A stretch of DNA of 64,000 nucleotides from a virus: positions 1-64,000 of IMG/VR virus record IMGVR_UViG_3300030390_001550; one strand, 5' to 3'. The position numbers were made by a program, and so were the translations under genes. Positions within the stretch are counted from its first letter, which is position 1. Every line of letters starts with the position of its first letter. The notes below the pieces were generated by a model. That model searched no databases and was not told the origin of the DNA. It saw only the letters and a program-made list of their open reading frames with translations. Of this stretch, positions 48,130 to 56,971 are shown piece after piece.

Positions 48130-48846
48130 ATGATAATATATTTTAGAAATTATTTTAGAAATAAAACTTTAAATTTAACAGTAAAGAGTGTTAGGTATTT
48201 TATGCCTAACGCAGAAATAAATTGTGTATGTTTTTATGACAAAGATGTATCTGAATATGATAATTTTGAAAAAATATGTGGAGTAGATAATATAATCTAT
48301 AAGAAAACATCCTATCCAAATGATACAAATATTTCTCCAGAAATTTCAAATAATCAAAAAACTTCTGGATCATTGGGTAGTAGAAATTTAAAAATTTTTA
48401 CTGAGGGATATAATACTATTTTTAGTGAGGTAAAAAATAGAGATGAAAAAGTTTTATTACTCACAGAAGATCATTTTTTTACAAATGGAAAAACATTAAA
48501 AGAATTGCTTAATTCTGACTTTAGCCTAGCATATGCAAGATTTGGTAAAGGCGTTCACACAATAAAACAAAACGATAGATTTTTACCTAACGCTAGTATA
48601 ATTTGTTTTTTACCTAAAAAAATAAAACATCTATTTCCCTTAAATCTTGTAACTACAAAAAATAGTAAAGACCCTTGGTCTAATGCGATTGAGTACCATC
48701 TGAAAAAAATATTAATAGATCGTGTAAAATTAAACGAATTACATATAATTTCAACTAGAAATCATGCTAACTATATGGGAGATGGATTGCTTACCAATGA
48801 TTATTTAGATATTGAAAATAGATTAAAGAATTGTGATATTATATGA
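48130..48846 (+). CDS. glycosyltransferase-like hypothetical protein
   Basis: 238 residues from the ATG at 48130 (a GTG at 48124 is possible). KVLLLTEDHFFTNG resembles a donor-site strand with acidic pair, and FMPNAEINCVCFYDK a nucleotide-binding strand. AT-rich. Overlaps the next gene by 4 bp. Family uncertain. Confidence 0.5.
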   Translation: MIIYFRNYFRNKTLNLTVKSVRYFMPNAEINCVCFYDKDVSEYDNFEKICGVDNIIYKKTSYPNDTNISPEISNNQKTSGSLGSRNLKIFTEGYNTIFSEVKNRDEKVLLLTEDHFFTNGKTLKELLNSDFSLAYARFGKGVHTIKQNDRFLPNASIICFLPKKIKHLFPLNLVTTKNSKDPWSNAIEYHLKKILIDRVKLNELHIISTRNHANYMGDGLLTNDYLDIENRLKNCDII

Positions 48847-49511
48847 TAACAGGAATTGTACCTATAGGTGGTTTTGGGACAAGATTAGGAATGACATTTT
48901 CAAAAGAAATGTTACCTCAAAGAAATTACAAATACTATAATCCAGTATCAAATCATTTGGTTTCAAAGATGATAGATGCAGGTGCTAAAAAAATAATATT
49001 TATTCATGGTGATGAATTAAAAAGTGATGTTACTTCTTTTTTTACTAATGATAATTTTATTCATATTTGTCAGAAAAAATCTGGTTTCGCAAACGTGTTA
49101 GTTGAGTTTTTAGATTATAATCATACGACTAAAAATGATATATTATTTTTTGGTATGCCTGATACTATTTTTGAGAATAACCCCTTTATTGAAATGGCCT
49201 CAATTAAAGGCGTAGTTGCTGGAACATTTATTACTGATGACGAATCTAAAGTTGATAGATTGGAAAAAAATATGAAAAATTTTAAAGTTAAATCTAAAAT
49301 GGAAAGAATGTTATCAAATAGGTTTTGGGGTGTGCTAAAATTTGATGGAAAAAACCTAATTGATGCTTATGAACAAAACCTATTTAAAAAATACACTGAG
49401 GTCGGAGATATAGTTAATTCATTAGGTTTTAAGATTGTTGATGGTAGAAAGTATATAGATTTAGGTACTTGGAATAATTATAATAGGTACTTATCTCATG
49501 GTTACTATTGA
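48843..49511 (+). CDS. sugar-phosphate nucleotidyltransferase
   Basis: 222 residues. GIVPIGGFGTRLGMTFSKEMLP is the signature of the nucleotidyltransferase family (glucose-1-phosphate thymidylyl/uridylyltransferase type), FFGMPDTIFE carries the metal-binding Asp, and DLGTWNNY the C-terminal sugar site. It would make an NDP-sugar for the glycosyltransferases. Confidence 0.85.
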   Translation: MITGIVPIGGFGTRLGMTFSKEMLPQRNYKYYNPVSNHLVSKMIDAGAKKIIFIHGDELKSDVTSFFTNDNFIHICQKKSGFANVLVEFLDYNHTTKNDILFFGMPDTIFENNPFIEMASIKGVVAGTFITDDESKVDRLEKNMKNFKVKSKMERMLSNRFWGVLKFDGKNLIDAYEQNLFKKYTEVGDIVNSLGFKIVDGRKYIDLGTWNNYNRYLSHGYY

Positions 49512-49857
49512 AGTTGATGAATCTTATGCGTTTGATTTTTTAAGCATCGCTTGGGTAAAAAAAATTAAAAAATTAAAAAATGCAGATGAACAATTCTTTT
49601 TTTATTTTGAAAATATCAAATATCAAATAGGTAGCGATCTATTTTATGAAATAATTGAGTCCTCAGAGTATAATTCTTTGATCCACTATAATGAAAGAAT
49701 ATACGAAAAGTTAGAAGAAATTAGATGTAATAATTGCATAGTTTCAGCAAAAATAATTGACGATTTGAATACTTGTAGATATCATTCAAAAGTAAAACTT
49801 CAAAAAAGTTTTTTTGGGAAAGATATAAAAGAAATTAAAAGTGATATGATGACGTAA
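49498..49857 (+). CDS. hypothetical protein
   Basis: 119 residues, overlapping the nucleotidyltransferase by 14 bp. Alpha/beta, aromatic and lysine-rich, no motif. Possibly ends the second sugar group. Confidence 0.6.
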   Translation: MVTIEVDESYAFDFLSIAWVKKIKKLKNADEQFFFYFENIKYQIGSDLFYEIIESSEYNSLIHYNERIYEKLEEIRCNNCIVSAKIIDDLNTCRYHSKVKLQKSFFGKDIKEIKSDMMT

Positions 49858-49885
49858 CATCACGAAATAATTTCTGTATAATTTG

Positions 49886-49893
49886 TATAAATA
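49886..49893 (+). promoter_or_regulatory. T4-type late promoter
   Basis: TATAAATA at 49886-49893, 25-32 nt before the gene at 49918. A TATAAT lies at 49877-49882 but has no good -35. Confidence 0.6.
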
Positions 49894-49917
49894 TTACTGA
49901 ATAACGGAGTTTTTTTT

Positions 49918-50073
49918 ATGATAAAGTTAACTGAAAACGACGAGATAGCCCAATGTCGCAAAATTATATCAGAACAATATAATCAAATTGAACTATTGAA
50001 AAAACACTTGGCAGACGAAACAAGAGAGAAATATGGTTATATAAAACGTATAAAGGAATTGTTAAATGGTTAA
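49918..50073 (+). CDS. small coiled-coil protein
   Basis: 51 residues after ACGGAGTTTTTTTT; helix REQYNQIELL-type heptads, ending basic. Overlaps the secreted protein gene by 8 bp. Function unknown. Confidence 0.6.
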   Translation: MIKLTENDEIAQCRKIISEQYNQIELLKKHLADETREKYGYIKRIKELLNG

Positions 50074-50464
50074 ATTATATTATGCCTTGATTTTATCTTT
50101 TGTTTTAATTTCAAGTGCATTCGCTCAAAGTAAAGATAAAGTCCCGAAAGAATCTCCACAAGAGATGCCTCAAATGGACCCTAGTACTTCTACACCCGTT
50201 GCTATGAGAAGTATATGTGATGAACCAAAAAAAATAAAAGAAATAATTGATCAATATGGAGAAAAGAAATTATTTGATGCTTTTGGAATAACCTTTGTAA
50301 TACCACCTAATTATCCACCAGAATATGCTAAACAGTTGAACGGAATTACTTCAATGTTTGTTAATCCAGATACTGGAACTTTTTCTATTATATTTAAAGG
50401 TGAGGGGTTTTCATGTCTAATTTTAAATGGAAATAAATTTACTCCAGGTGGAATAGACCAATGA
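50066..50464 (+). CDS. secreted hypothetical protein
   Basis: 132 residues. Signal peptide 1-20 (LYYALILSFVLISSAFA), then a Pro/Ser-rich linker and a small domain with two cysteines (RSICDEP, FSCLIL) that may form a disulphide in the periplasm. Overlaps the next gene by 4 bp. Function unknown. Confidence 0.7.
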   Translation: MVKLYYALILSFVLISSAFAQSKDKVPKESPQEMPQMDPSTSTPVAMRSICDEPKKIKEIIDQYGEKKLFDAFGITFVIPPNYPPEYAKQLNGITSMFVNPDTGTFSIIFKGEGFSCLILNGNKFTPGGIDQ

Positions 50465-50772
50465 ATTATGCTGCATGGATATTGTACTCTTTGTTTAGTT
50501 TAAACGATGGGCAAGCGTATGTTATTCAAGGCCAAAATTTTAAGACTTCTCAAGAATGTGTTGTATTCGCAAAAGCAAATATAAGAGGTCTTGGTACAAC
50601 AATGTATAATGAATTATCTAGACAATATGGAGAAGGAAATTTTGTGCCATTGGAAATAGGATGTGTTCCTAAAAAACCAAACGGTTCAGATGATCCTGCA
50701 AAACGTATTCCAATTGTTGCTATGCCAAGAGAACTTTATCCAAAGGTAGAAGATCAAGGGATTGCTTTATGA
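50461..50772 (+). CDS. hypothetical protein, possibly exported
   Basis: 103 residues with a weakly hydrophobic start (AAWILYSLFSLNDGQAY) and two cysteines (QECVV, IGCVP). Coupled to the secreted protein. Function unknown. Confidence 0.6.
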   Translation: MNYAAWILYSLFSLNDGQAYVIQGQNFKTSQECVVFAKANIRGLGTTMYNELSRQYGEGNFVPLEIGCVPKKPNGSDDPAKRIPIVAMPRELYPKVEDQGIAL

Positions 50773-51011
50773 TACATGATATGGCTATTTCTTGGTTAAA
50801 TTTTATAAAAAGAAAAACTCAGCGTAAAACTGATCCAAAATTTTTAAGAGAATTATCTGATATGTATCATAAAGAGAGAACTGAAAATTTTAGAGAGAAT
50901 ATAAGAAATATGCAAAATAGAAGCAGACAAATTAAAGAAATGCAAACTGAAAAGCAAGAATCTTATCACGATTATATTGCAAGAAGATTGAGGGAAACAA
51001 AAGATGAGTGA
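50769..51011 (+). CDS. small basic helical protein
   Basis: 80 residues, rich in Arg, Lys and Glu (RENIRNMQNRSRQIKEMQTE); a long charged helix. Overlaps the next gene by 8 bp. Function unknown. Confidence 0.6.
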   Translation: MIHDMAISWLNFIKRKTQRKTDPKFLRELSDMYHKERTENFRENIRNMQNRSRQIKEMQTEKQESYHDYIARRLRETKDE

Positions 51012-51267
51012 TGATATTTTTGACTTTGGATTTACAGCAGTTACTGAAGATGAATTAGAGACCGTACAAGAACTCACTCAAAAATCCACATCTAGTGCTG
51101 AAAATCTAGATGCTGTTCAAGATAAAATTGATAAACTTTATAATGCAATAATCCCCTTGCTCAATAACCTTAAAAAGAATCCACAAAAAGATTATATTCA
51201 TTGGCCCAACAGACTCACGAAAGTTGAGCAGTTTGAAGAAATGTTAACTAAGATTTATAAATTATAG
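51004..51267 (+). CDS. conserved T4-like marine-phage protein
   Basis: 87 residues. DDIFDFGFTAVTEDEL at the start and DYIHWPNRLTKVEQFEEML at the end are patterns I recall as strongly conserved in T4-like cyanophages. Acidic start, helical rest. Function unknown. Confidence 0.8.
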   Translation: MSDDIFDFGFTAVTEDELETVQELTQKSTSSAENLDAVQDKIDKLYNAIIPLLNNLKKNPQKDYIHWPNRLTKVEQFEEMLTKIYKL

Positions 51268-51269
51268 AG

Positions 51270-51298
51270 TTGACAATCTAATTTAAATATCGTAAGTT
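51270..51298 (+). promoter_or_regulatory. early promoter with conserved leader
   Basis: TTGACA at 51270-51275, 17-nt spacer, TAAGTT at 51293-51298, then ATAAGAGTAAAGAGAATCAC and TTGAAAGG before 51333. Confidence 0.75.
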
Positions 51299-51332
51299 AT
51301 AAGAGTAAAGAGAATCACTTGAAAGGGTTCCT

Positions 51333-51974
51333 ATGCTCATTTATCAAACACACCAAAAGCCCATTGCACAAAATCTACAATCTCTTAACTGGGATAATTC
51401 AGATATTATGTCATACTTGGCGTATCTCAATAAGAAGCAGACTCTTATTGAAACTGGTCGCAAACATGGCAAGTATAGTCGTGACTCAGATCGTTCAAAA
51501 GTTTATAATGCTGAGTTTAAGTATGAACGTACTTATGGTATGGGCAAGAAATTCAAAAACCTCGCAGAAGCACAAAAGTATTGTGACCACGTTCTCGCCT
51601 CAAAGACTTGGCAGAAAATGTCAAACACTACTCATATTGCTTTGTCTACCATGCATGGCAATAGAACTGCTGGTCGCGCTTGGAGAAATAATATTGATCT
51701 GAATGTCAAAGGTGGAATGAACCAGTATGTTCTCATTCATGAGATGGCTCATTGTGCTGGTAATATGCACCACGACACTCAGTTTCGGATTGATCTATTG
51801 AAGTTGGTATCTCGTTTCATTGGTAAAGAGCAAGCAGAATATCTCAAGGCTTGTTTCAAGGAAAAGAAACTCAAACTCAAAATCAATACTAATGTCATGA
51901 AGCCTGATGCTTGGATGAAAATGAACAAGCGTATGGAAATGGCAAGAGATAAAAGGGTTGACATTGCAGCATAA
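51333..51974 (+). CDS. SprT-like zinc metallopeptidase
   Basis: 213 residues. The HExxH motif VLIHEMAHCAG lies near residue 133, followed by MHHDTQFRIDLLKLV with a His that may be the third ligand, as in SprT/WLM proteins. N-terminal half is basic. Known relatives cut DNA-bound proteins; here an early protease against a host protein is a possible role. Confidence 0.75.
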   Translation: MLIYQTHQKPIAQNLQSLNWDNSDIMSYLAYLNKKQTLIETGRKHGKYSRDSDRSKVYNAEFKYERTYGMGKKFKNLAEAQKYCDHVLASKTWQKMSNTTHIALSTMHGNRTAGRAWRNNIDLNVKGGMNQYVLIHEMAHCAGNMHHDTQFRIDLLKLVSRFIGKEQAEYLKACFKEKKLKLKINTNVMKPDAWMKMNKRMEMARDKRVDIAA

Positions 51975-51986
51975 TTATCGTAGTTT
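51958..51986 (+). promoter_or_regulatory. early promoter with conserved leader
   Basis: TTGACA at 51958-51963 inside the end of the SprT-like gene, 17-nt spacer, TAGTTT at 51981-51986, then the shared leader before 52024. Confidence 0.75.
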
Positions 51987-52023
51987 ATAAGAGTAAAGAG
52001 AATCACTTGAAAGGATTTAGACC

Positions 52024-52395
52024 ATGACTAAGTTTAACAAAGCAGATTTTAGCTACCACGGTGGATACTTAACGTACACAGGCGATTATGAAGGTCGCCC
52101 AGTATGGCAGACAACAACAGCAGCGGGAGGCTCAGTCCACCCATCACTTGTTGGAAAAGGCAAAGATTTGTTCATTGCACGGTTCAAGCATCGTGGACCT
52201 TTCACCAAAGCAAAGTTTCTTGCTGAACTAGTAAAGTCTTTTACAGTTGAAGAGTATGTTGAAGAGCGGGCAAAAGATGGACTTGATAGTTCTCCCTTGC
52301 AAATCCTTCGGAATAAAAATGAAGATTGGTACTATAAAGTAATGTTTGCTTGGAAGAATAAAAATACACCAATCTGTGCTTACGATCACGCATAA
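52024..52395 (+). CDS. hypothetical early protein
   Basis: 123 residues, mixed alpha/beta, GGYLTYTGDYEGRPVWQTT at the start, helical middle. Single-gene early unit. Function unknown. Confidence 0.7.
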   Translation: MTKFNKADFSYHGGYLTYTGDYEGRPVWQTTTAAGGSVHPSLVGKGKDLFIARFKHRGPFTKAKFLAELVKSFTVEEYVEERAKDGLDSSPLQILRNKNEDWYYKVMFAWKNKNTPICAYDHA

Positions 52396-52414
52396 AGTTT
52401 TCTTCTTAATGGTA

Positions 52415-52443
52415 TTGACACTCTTACTCTTATATCGTAGTTT
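52415..52443 (+). promoter_or_regulatory. early promoter with conserved leader
   Basis: TTGACA at 52415-52420, 17-nt spacer, TAGTTT at 52438-52443, then ATAAGAGTAAGAGAATCAC and TTGAAAGG. Confidence 0.75.
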
Positions 52444-52477
52444 ATAAGAGTAAGAGAATCACTTGAAAGGTTTCATC

Positions 52478-52654
52478 ATGACTGAATATAGGGAAGTCGC
52501 CCAAATGCTTCGGCAGTTGATCAAAAACACAAACTCACCAGAGAGTCCAATTCCTGCTGGACATATTATGGTATTATCAGAGATGCTTGATGAAAAGGCA
52601 GATAGTGTTGAGTTAGAGATGATAATTGAAATGCAAAGAAAGGCAGTCGCATGA
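52478..52654 (+). CDS. small helical protein
   Basis: 58 residues from the ATG at 52478, after GAAAGG of the leader. Two helices. Overlaps the next gene by 4 bp. Function unknown. Confidence 0.65.
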   Translation: MTEYREVAQMLRQLIKNTNSPESPIPAGHIMVLSEMLDEKADSVELEMIIEMQRKAVA

Positions 52655-52899
52655 AAATGAAAGTTGTAAGTTCAAATGGATACACTATTGGTGATTTCCA
52701 AGAGGCATTTGATAAGTTGACCCAAAATATGGAAAACTGGAAAATGCCAATCAAATCCACAATTCGGATTGCTGAGTTGACATTGATGAGTGAAGCGTGT
52801 ACTTGGTTTACTGGATCAGAATTGACTCAAACAAACCACAATGGTGATGGAACTATGGAAGTTAGTGCTGATGGTTATTACATGGCAATAGGAGCATAA
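52651..52899 (+). CDS. small hypothetical protein
   Basis: 82 residues, alpha/beta with a Trp-containing centre (MENWKMPIKSTIRIAEL). Function unknown. Confidence 0.65.
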   Translation: MKMKVVSSNGYTIGDFQEAFDKLTQNMENWKMPIKSTIRIAELTLMSEACTWFTGSELTQTNHNGDGTMEVSADGYYMAIGA

Positions 52900-52900
52900 A

Positions 52901-53113
52901 ATGACTAAATATGATAAAAGACATGGTGGCCCATACGATAGGGGTAGTGCAGATTCTTGGTATCGGCGTGGAGTTGAACCTCACTATTGGTCGCAAGGTA
53001 CTGGTAGTGGTATAAAAACAGAAGAAAAAGATATGACGCCCGATGAAATAAAAGCGTATCTTGCTGGCTATGATGAAAATGAAAGTTCTGGCTGTCACAA
53101 GGATTGGTTTTAA
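52901..53113 (+). CDS. small hypothetical protein
   Basis: 70 residues. First half HGGPYDRGSADSWYRRG is Gly/Arg/Tyr-rich; second half acidic and helical. This HGGPYDRGxADxYYxR pattern occurs, as I recall, in many phage small proteins. Function unknown. Confidence 0.7.
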   Translation: MTKYDKRHGGPYDRGSADSWYRRGVEPHYWSQGTGSGIKTEEKDMTPDEIKAYLAGYDENESSGCHKDWF

Positions 53114-53124
53114 GGAGCAATAAG

Positions 53125-53331
53125 ATGGCAATATATCGTCACGATAACCTAATACTAGATTTGTCTGGTCCTAGTAATGCCAAAGCAAAAGTGTATCGTG
53201 ATGGTATGTTACTTTTTCAAGGACAAAGCGGATATGCGGTTCCTTTATTTGTAAAAGAATGTAACGACAAAGATGTAACCTTTAAATTTTATTCACAAAC
53301 CACTAGACAAAATTTGACAAATGGGTTATAA
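53125..53331 (+). CDS. small beta-rich hypothetical protein
   Basis: 68 residues from the ATG at 53125 (AAGGAG upstream). Strand-rich, no motif. The next promoter lies in its end. Function unknown. Confidence 0.65.
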   Translation: MAIYRHDNLILDLSGPSNAKAKVYRDGMLLFQGQSGYAVPLFVKECNDKDVTFKFYSQTTRQNLTNGL

Positions 53332-53332
53332 T
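53304..53332 (+). promoter_or_regulatory. sigma70-type early promoter
   Basis: TAGACA at 53304-53309, 17-nt spacer, TATAAT at 53327-53332. A TTGACA at 53314 is badly spaced. It serves the gene at 53360. Confidence 0.6.
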
Positions 53333-53359
53333 GGTAAAAATAATGATTCGGAGAAAAGT

Positions 53360-53629
53360 ATGAAAACAGCGACTACTCAAGCAGATCGTATGGCACTTAT
53401 TGCAGAGGTTCACCAACGACATAAAAAGTTAAAAAGGTTAAAATTAAACAGTAAAAAGCGTCCAATGATCAAACGAGATTTCGCTAAAATCGTGGTAGAT
53501 GATACTGATGAAAATATCAACCATTATACTGATGCAAGTAAATATGCAAAAGAATATTATGCGGATATTTTATACCAAACAATTAAGTATGATAATCCAG
53601 GTGTTGGTGAAGATTGGGGTGATTATTGA
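53360..53629 (+). CDS. small hypothetical protein
   Basis: 89 residues from the ATG at 53360 (CGGAGAAAAG upstream). Basic first half (KKLKRLKLNSKKRPMIKRD), acidic end. Function unknown. Confidence 0.65.
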   Translation: MKTATTQADRMALIAEVHQRHKKLKRLKLNSKKRPMIKRDFAKIVVDDTDENINHYTDASKYAKEYYADILYQTIKYDNPGVGEDWGDY

Positions 53630-53994
53630 TGGAAGTCAATACTCATGGGATTGAAGAAGAAGAAAATGAACATGCCATAGAACGGCGTGTTTATATGGAT
53701 ATTACGCCCAGACCAAAACAATCTGAAATCGTTACTTCTCTTAAAAATCAAGCGGGTAAAGAATGGCAGTCTAGATGTACGGAACATTTTGCGTGGAAAG
53801 CGGCAGATCATATAATTGAACTTGAAAATAATGCAATCTTAGAAAATGAAATCCAAATTATTATGTGGAAATCTTTAGAGAGAGTTAAAATCCAACAAAA
53901 TGAACTGGAAGAAGAAAATAAATTCCTAAAAGGACTTATTAACAAGTATCATTTGGAGCATGATGCCTTTACTGGAAAGGGAAATATAACATGA
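53629..53994 (+). CDS. hypothetical protein with C-terminal coiled coil
   Basis: 121 residues from the ATG at 53629, overlapping the preceding stop. Long coiled coil at about 65-108 (IIELENNAILENEIQIIMWK). Function unknown. Confidence 0.65.
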   Translation: MEVNTHGIEEEENEHAIERRVYMDITPRPKQSEIVTSLKNQAGKEWQSRCTEHFAWKAADHIIELENNAILENEIQIIMWKSLERVKIQQNELEEENKFLKGLINKYHLEHDAFTGKGNIT

Positions 53995-54335
53995 CTATGC
54001 ATCTTATGCGAGGTATGTCCTCAAACAGTACAAAGAAACGTAAATTGAAAAGAAGTCCGGGCTGGAAAAAACGCCAAGAGGAACATAACGCATTTCTTAA
54101 AAAAATGGGAGTGAGCGATAGACCTAGCACCTATCGCTCAGATATGCCTGATTTAAGTGTCCGAAAAATGCCACAAACTTCAGACAGTATTTGTTCAAAT
54201 GGTTTGAAAAAAGAAACACCGACTTACACTGGAAATGAAATTGCTGGTATTGTGACAACACACAAGAGTAATCTTATGCCAATTCGTAAAGATAATAAAA
54301 ATGCGGCAATTGATGCTGCTAATATGCGGAGATAA
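53991..54335 (+). CDS. basic hypothetical protein
   Basis: 114 residues; N-terminal half very basic (KKRKLKRSPGWKKRQEEHNAF), rest low in complexity with Ser/Thr. I recall similar KRSPGWKKxQ starts in T4-like phage proteins. Nucleic acid binding is possible. Function unknown. Confidence 0.65.
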   Translation: MTMHLMRGMSSNSTKKRKLKRSPGWKKRQEEHNAFLKKMGVSDRPSTYRSDMPDLSVRKMPQTSDSICSNGLKKETPTYTGNEIAGIVTTHKSNLMPIRKDNKNAAIDAANMRR

Positions 54336-54336
54336 T

Positions 54337-54567
54337 ATGTTTACAGTAGAACATGAATTTGATTACTCTACAGTGGTTGTTATGGATAATCATAATAAAG
54401 CAGACGATGTTGAAATTATATTTGATGAAGAATATGTATATGTAAGACAGTATGATAAAGAAGATGATTTTAATATCGTTGTAATAACTCCACAAATGTT
54501 TAAAGAAATAATTGCTGCCTATAATATGTCAGAGGGTTCATATGTAACTGGAAAATTTAAAAAATGA
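54337..54567 (+). CDS. small acidic hypothetical protein
   Basis: 76 residues from the ATG at 54337, one base after the preceding stop. Strand-rich and acidic (VVVMDNHNKADDVEIIFDEE). Overlaps the next gene by 4 bp. Function unknown. Confidence 0.65.
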   Translation: MFTVEHEFDYSTVVVMDNHNKADDVEIIFDEEYVYVRQYDKEDDFNIVVITPQMFKEIIAAYNMSEGSYVTGKFKK

Positions 54568-54857
54568 ACTTGGCGAGACACGCGAACAAAATTATTAAGA
54601 TTAACCCTAATATGATGATACCGTATTATCTTATGGCATCATATGCTTATTATGAAGAATCTGATCCAATTTTTTCTGATAGTTACTTTGATAATTTGGC
54701 TAAAAATATTTTAAAAGAATGGGATAACTTAGATCATTACCATAAACATCTACTAGATAGAGATGTTCTTGAAGCAGGAAGTTATATTGGAAAATATCCA
54801 ACAATCGTAATTGACTCTTTAGATGAATTGAAAAAAGGAAAAAATAATGCTAATTAA
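54564..54857 (+). CDS. hypothetical protein upstream of GMP reductase
   Basis: 97 residues, helical and Tyr-rich ([18 protein letters not shown]). Overlaps guaC by 11 bp, so translation is probably coupled. Function unknown. Confidence 0.65.
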   Translation: MNLARHANKIIKINPNMMIPYYLMASYAYYEESDPIFSDSYFDNLAKNILKEWDNLDHYHKHLLDRDVLEAGSYIGKYPTIVIDSLDELKKGKNNAN

Positions 54858-55860
54858 TGATGATGTTAAACTTGATTATTCTGACGTTTTGATCAGACCA
54901 AAACGATCAACACTAACTTCGCGGTATGATGTTGACTTAGAGAGAAAATACAAATTTAAACATAGTAAAAAAACTTGGATGGGAACTCCAATTATGGCAT
55001 CAAACATGGATACTGTGGGAACATTTTCCATGGCAGATGTGTTGACTAATTATAATATGATAACTTGCCTCGCCAAACATTATAATGCAGAAGGTGTATG
55101 GCCCACTAAAATTCTAGAGCCAAATCATTTATGCGTTATGGGTGGAATATCTGATACTGACATTCAAAACACTCAAAAAATATACCAATCAAGTGAAGCA
55201 TTTTTCATTGGTTTAGATGTAGCCAATGGCTACACAATTAGTTTTGTAGATGCTGTAAAGAAAATGCGTGATTTAGAACCAGACGCTACAATTATTGCGG
55301 GTAATGTTGTCACTGCTGATATGACGCAAGAACTAATCCTTGCTGGTGCAGACATTGTAAAAGTTGGTGTTGGTCCTGGTTCAGTTTGTACAACAAGAAT
55401 TAAAACTGGTATTGGTATGCCTCAACTGAGTGCGGTTATTGAATGTGCTGATGCAGCGCATGGTATGGATGCTCATATCATTGCGGATGGTGGATGTACT
55501 ACTTCTGGTGATATGGTGAAAGCATTTGCCGCAGGTGCAGATTTTGTAATGATTGGTGGTATGCTTGCTGGGCATGATGAATGTGATGGTATTATAGACA
55601 ATGGTAAAATGAAATTTTATGGTATGGCGTCAGGCTCTGCGATGGATAGACACAAAGTTGGTCATAGAGAATATAGAGGCGTTGAAGGTAAAACCGTCAC
55701 AGTAGATCATAAAGGGCCAGTGGAGTTAACACTAATTGATATTTTATCTGGCATCAGATCAGCGTGTACTTATGTTGGTGCAAGCAGATTAAAAGATTTA
55801 TCAAAATGCGCGACATTTGTAAGAGTAAATAATACGCATAATACAGTTTATGGCTCTTGA
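54847..55860 (+). CDS. guaC: GMP reductase
   Basis: 337 residues (E. coli GuaC is 347). NADPH-dependent conversion of GMP to IMP and ammonia. The catalytic Cys is C181 in [32 protein letters not shown] and [12 protein letters not shown] bind the phosphate; the C-terminus ([31 protein letters not shown]) follows GMP reductases rather than IMP dehydrogenase. No CBS domains. It could shift purines from GMP to the adenine side for an AT-rich genome; that is inference. Confidence 0.93.
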   Translation: MLINDDVKLDYSDVLIRPKRSTLTSRYDVDLERKYKFKHSKKTWMGTPIMASNMDTVGTFSMADVLTNYNMITCLAKHYNAEGVWPTKILEPNHLCVMGGISDTDIQNTQKIYQSSEAFFIGLDVANGYTISFVDAVKKMRDLEPDATIIAGNVVTADMTQELILAGADIVKVGVGPGSVCTTRIKTGIGMPQLSAVIECADAAHGMDAHIIADGGCTTSGDMVKAFAAGADFVMIGGMLAGHDECDGIIDNGKMKFYGMASGSAMDRHKVGHREYRGVEGKTVTVDHKGPVELTLIDILSGIRSACTYVGASRLKDLSKCATFVRVNNTHNTVYGS

Positions 55861-55885
55861 CAGTGGTTAATTCTTCTGCTAATTT
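55857..55885 (+). promoter_or_regulatory. early promoter with conserved leader
   Basis: TTGACA at 55857-55862, over the guaC stop codon, 17-nt spacer ending CTGC, TAATTT at 55880-55885, then the full shared leader with TAGTCTTGAAAGGAC. Confidence 0.8.
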
Positions 55886-55926
55886 ATAAGAGTAAAGAGA
55901 ATCATCTAGTCTTGAAAGGACGCATC

Positions 55927-56130
55927 ATGAACTTACATATCGGTTTAGACATTATCGGAAATTTCGGTGCTACGGTTTCGGAAATGTACGGTCGAATCTC
56001 TAGGATAGACGGTAATCTAATTGATGTGAAGTGGTCAAACGGTTCTCTCCACTATATCACCGCAGAGGATATTCGGGACGATTACTGCGATAGCAATCTG
56101 ATTGGTTTTTATATCAATCCTTTTAAATAG
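55927..56130 (+). CDS. small hypothetical early protein
   Basis: 67 residues from the ATG at 55927. Beta-rich, SH3-like rhythm (GRISRIDGNLIDVKWSNGS). Function unknown. Confidence 0.7.
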   Translation: MNLHIGLDIIGNFGATVSEMYGRISRIDGNLIDVKWSNGSLHYITAEDIRDDYCDSNLIGFYINPFK

Positions 56131-56132
56131 GG

Positions 56133-56161
56133 TTGACAATCAAGTAAAAATTGTCTATATT
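56133..56161 (+). promoter_or_regulatory. early promoter with conserved leader
   Basis: TTGACA at 56133-56138, 17-nt spacer, TATATT at 56156-56161, then ATAAAAGTAAAGAGAATCAC and TAGTCTTGAAAGGAC. Confidence 0.8.
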
Positions 56162-56202
56162 ATAAAAGTAAAGAGAATCACATAGTCTTGAAAGGACACA
56201 AC

Positions 56203-56550
56203 ATGACTGATATCACTTCTAATGTAAATGCTCTGATTTCAGATATTATTTCAGACTATGGAAAACGATCAAAATCTTCTGATCCATCTCTTGCTGACCA
56301 TATAGCAAAAATGGACAAAGAATTTGCAGAAAAAATCACATTCACTGTGGGTAAGAAATATATCCGAATTGTAAATGGCTCTGGTGGAGTGTGGGGTTTT
56401 ATTGTCAATACTGCTGACGATAAGAAATTCAATCTTGGCGATATTCTTATGGCTGCTGGTTGGAAAACTCCAGCGCGGAATTCATCTCGCGGAAATGTTG
56501 TTGATGGTGATTATAGCATCTCTTGGACAGGTCCGGGATACCTTCGCTGA
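56203..56550 (+). CDS. hypothetical early protein
   Basis: 115 residues from the ATG at 56203. Helical start, then strands (ITFTVGKKYIRIVNGSGGVWG) and LGDILMAAGWKTPA. I recall a similar end in other phage small proteins. Overlaps the next gene by one base. Function unknown. Confidence 0.7.
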   Translation: MTDITSNVNALISDIISDYGKRSKSSDPSLADHIAKMDKEFAEKITFTVGKKYIRIVNGSGGVWGFIVNTADDKKFNLGDILMAAGWKTPARNSSRGNVVDGDYSISWTGPGYLR

Positions 56551-56705
56551 TGAAAACTGAAGTATATGAAATTTCAGTGGATGGTAAGTTCGTAACTACC
56601 ATCCGCGAAATAAGTGAATTTTGTGCGATAAACAAATTCAAAGATATGTGGGATTATCCAAAGAATGGAAAAATCATTGCAAAAATATGGGAGCCTAAGT
56701 TATGA
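56550..56705 (+). CDS. small hypothetical protein
   Basis: 51 residues; ATG overlaps the preceding TGA. Alpha/beta. Overlaps the next gene by 4 bp. Function unknown. Confidence 0.6.
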   Translation: MKTEVYEISVDGKFVTTIREISEFCAINKFKDMWDYPKNGKIIAKIWEPKL

Positions 56706-56962
56706 AATTTTCTGAGTTAGAATTTGAACCTATGAGTAACGGTGGCAATCGTGCAGTTGTGCGGTTTGGTGACTATGGATTATCTATCATAGATAATGGG
56801 TATGGCAGAGAACGTGATTTATATGAAGTAGGTACATTTTATAAGAATAAACTTGCAAACCTCTTACCTTCCCATACTGGTGATGATACTGTTGTAGGTA
56901 ATTGTACTGAAAGTCATGTTGAGTTTGTTATAGAAGCAATGAAAACAAGAAGTTTATGGTAA
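56702..56962 (+). CDS. small hypothetical protein
   Basis: 86 residues: GNRAVVRFGDYGLSIIDNGYGRERDLYEV and a short end with ESHVEFVIEAMK. Similar small proteins occur in other phages, as I recall. Function unknown. Confidence 0.65.
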   Translation: MKFSELEFEPMSNGGNRAVVRFGDYGLSIIDNGYGRERDLYEVGTFYKNKLANLLPSHTGDDTVVGNCTESHVEFVIEAMKTRSLW

Positions 56963-56971
56963 GGGGATTAC

